Below are positions 63,340 to 64,000 of a DNA stretch of 64,000 nt, piece by piece; the stretch's first letter is position 1; the number at the start of each line of letters is the position of its first letter. Below the pieces are notes generated by a model. That model was not told where the DNA came from, searched no databases, and worked only from the letters and a program-made list of their open reading frames with translations. Both the position numbers and the translations under genes were made by a program. Source of the stretch: Brevibacillus brevis NBRC 100599 (lineage in GTDB: Bacteria > Bacillota > Bacilli > Brevibacillales > Brevibacillaceae); contig NC_012491.1 of assembly GCF_000010165.1 (NCBI RefSeq), positions 4,347,501 to 4,411,500 of the forward strand. Reading direction: 5' to 3'.

Positions 63340-63618
63340 ATGCTTACAGGTGGTTCCCCACTTGGTTTGGAAAATTCTGTGACAGCGGGAATCATTAGTG
63401 CTAAAAACCGCCGATTACAGGTTGCGAAGCGAATGTACGAAGAAATTTTTCAGACGGATGCTGCGATTAACCCAGGAAATAGCGGAGGTCCACTCATTAA
63501 TTTGAATGGGGAAGTCGTTGGTCTCAATGCATTCATCATTCAATCCAGCCAATGCTTAGGCTTCGCTATCGGGATTGACGCCCTCAAAATGCAACTGGAG
63601 CAGTACGTATTTAAGTGA
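63340..63618 (+). CDS. Split HtrA/trypsin-like serine protease, C-terminal segment
   Basis: From the junction GGT-TCC-CCA at 63352 the frame reads [18 protein letters not shown], then [17 protein letters not shown] with the catalytic Ser (Ser196 of the joined protein), and [12 protein letters not shown] to the stop. The same frame is open upstream into the recombinase gene for about 68 codons by chance, with no ribosome site; an ATG at 63340 (M-L-T-G-G-S-P) could start it but also lacks one. Without the left half it has neither the His nor the Asp. Confidence 0.85.
   Translation: MLTGGSPLGLENSVTAGIISAKNRRLQVAKRMYEEIFQTDAAINPGNSGGPLINLNGEVVGLNAFIIQSSQCLGFAIGIDALKMQLEQYVFK
63352..63360 (+). 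repeat. Right junction core (attR)
   Basis: GGTTCCCCA; frame GGT-TCC-CCA. Same orientation as the left copy at 60125. Confidence 0.8.
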
Positions 63619-63635
63619 GAAGCACACGCTTCAAC

Positions 63636-63661
63636 AAAAAACCCCGTCTAGGAGGACGGGG
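63636..63661 (-). terminator. Terminator of the 48-aa gene, around its stop codon
   Basis: CCCCGTC/GACGGGG 7-bp stem with the TAG in the loop and TTTTTT following on the minus strand. An outer GAGAAGC/GCTTCTC pairing extends it. Confidence 0.75.
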
Positions 63662-63794
63662 AATGCTTCTCTAATGCAATAAGATATACATTTGGACCTT
63701 CTGTGTTGATTTGTTCTTCTGCCTGTTTTAATTGTTGCAGCTGAGCGGCCGTAAGCTGTGCGATAGGCAGTTCACCCAAACGATTCTGTTCCAT
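63648..63794 (-). CDS. Small 48-aa protein, unknown function
   Basis: GGAGG 8 nt upstream of the ATG and a terminator at the stop support it. Sequence MEQNRLGELPIAQLTAAQL, then a Gln/Glu-rich helix and PNVYLIALEKHS. No membrane span or Cys. No family recognised. Confidence 0.7.
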   Translation of the reverse strand: MEQNRLGELPIAQLTAAQLQQLKQAEEQINTEGPNVYLIALEKHSPSS

Positions 63795-63857
63795 GCGACA
63801 TTCCTCCGTTGGTGTCAGACTAACGATCGTAGTCTACCCGATCTGGAGGGTATGTAT

Positions 63858-64000
63858 TTACGCAGTGAGGTCAAAAGCTTTGGCAATCGCAGAACACGAA
63901 CGCTTGCAGAAAACGATGGGCAGCTCGCGATCTTTGGCTTGGCTTTTCACCGTTTTGGCCAAGTTGTGATTGACGAAATCAGTCAACACCAAAATCATGT
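63858..64000 (-). CDS. DUF2325 domain protein, C-terminal part (start beyond window)
   Basis: The last 46 residues visible read VLTDFVNHNLAKTVKSQAKD, PIVFCKRSCSAIAKAF and end at TAA. NHNLAK and the paired cysteines are DUF2325 features. The upstream part is cut off by the window end, so length and partners cannot be judged. Confidence 0.8.
   Translation of the reverse strand, partial: MILVLTDFVNHNLAKTVKSQAKDRELPIVFCKRSCSAIAKAFDLTA

Overview
The window is a Brevibacillus-like, spore-forming Firmicute chromosome (genus is an inference). Spore and sporulation genes (spo0M, ytrH-ytrI, refZ, an SspM-like small acid-soluble protein, YjcZ-like micro-proteins, a YheC/YheD coat-associated ATP-grasp), codY, ccpA and the aroA(G)-type fused DAHP synthase/chorismate mutase all point there. 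Recognisable gene order matches a single Bacillus subtilis neighbourhood: thiI-iscS, then ezrA-refZ-ytrP-rpsD, then acuA-acuB-acuC-ccpA-aroA-ytxJ. Here that backbone is opened by long accessory inserts. No rRNA, tRNA or CRISPR array was seen.

Layout. 1-5.9 kb: thiI (cut by the window edge), iscS, dapF and small genes. 6-11.6 kb: an SDR enzyme, three MFS exporters and an ArsR-type regulator with a palindromic operator. 11.6-22 kb: one long minus-strand operon (M81 peptidase, RpiR regulator, complete Opp/Dpp peptide transporter, OSBS/NSAR-type racemase, beta-lactamase-fold hydrolase), directly downstream of a divergent codY. 22-31.5 kb: codY, spo0M, ytrI-ytrH, small spore-type proteins, an MFS exporter, M42 peptidase, GNAT and a BaiN-like flavoprotein. 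31.5-43.3 kb: a TPM-EzrA chimera in the ezrA position, refZ, a lipoprotein, an MBL hydrolase, a GAF-GGDEF protein, a histidine phosphatase, an S-layer-homology protein and rpsD with a structured leader. 43.3-56 kb: a broken grpB, a class A PBP with Fn3 domains, acuABC, an MTA/SAH nucleosidase-glutaredoxin fusion, ccpA, csoR, aroA, a FtsA-like ATPase with ubiquitin-like-fold repeats, and ytxJ. 56-59.5 kb: zinc-ribbon proteins, an unexplained 210-nt hairpin, an M29 aminopeptidase and a PadR regulator.

The most exciting region is 59.67-63.62 kb. A short HtrA/trypsin-like serine protease gene is split in two by a 3,227-bp insert carrying a large serine recombinase, a YheC/YheD coat-associated ATP-grasp protein and an HxlR regulator. 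The insert is bounded by the direct repeat GGTTC(T/C)CCA, in the same reading frame on both sides. Joining the halves at this repeat restores one uninterrupted 240-codon protease with the catalytic His and Asp from the left half and the Ser from the right half. This is the design of sporulation-excised intervening elements such as skin in sigK, but much smaller and in a different target gene. Whether it excises, and when, cannot be read from the sequence.

Start codons were chosen by Shine-Dalgarno spacing and family length; where the choice matters the entry says so.
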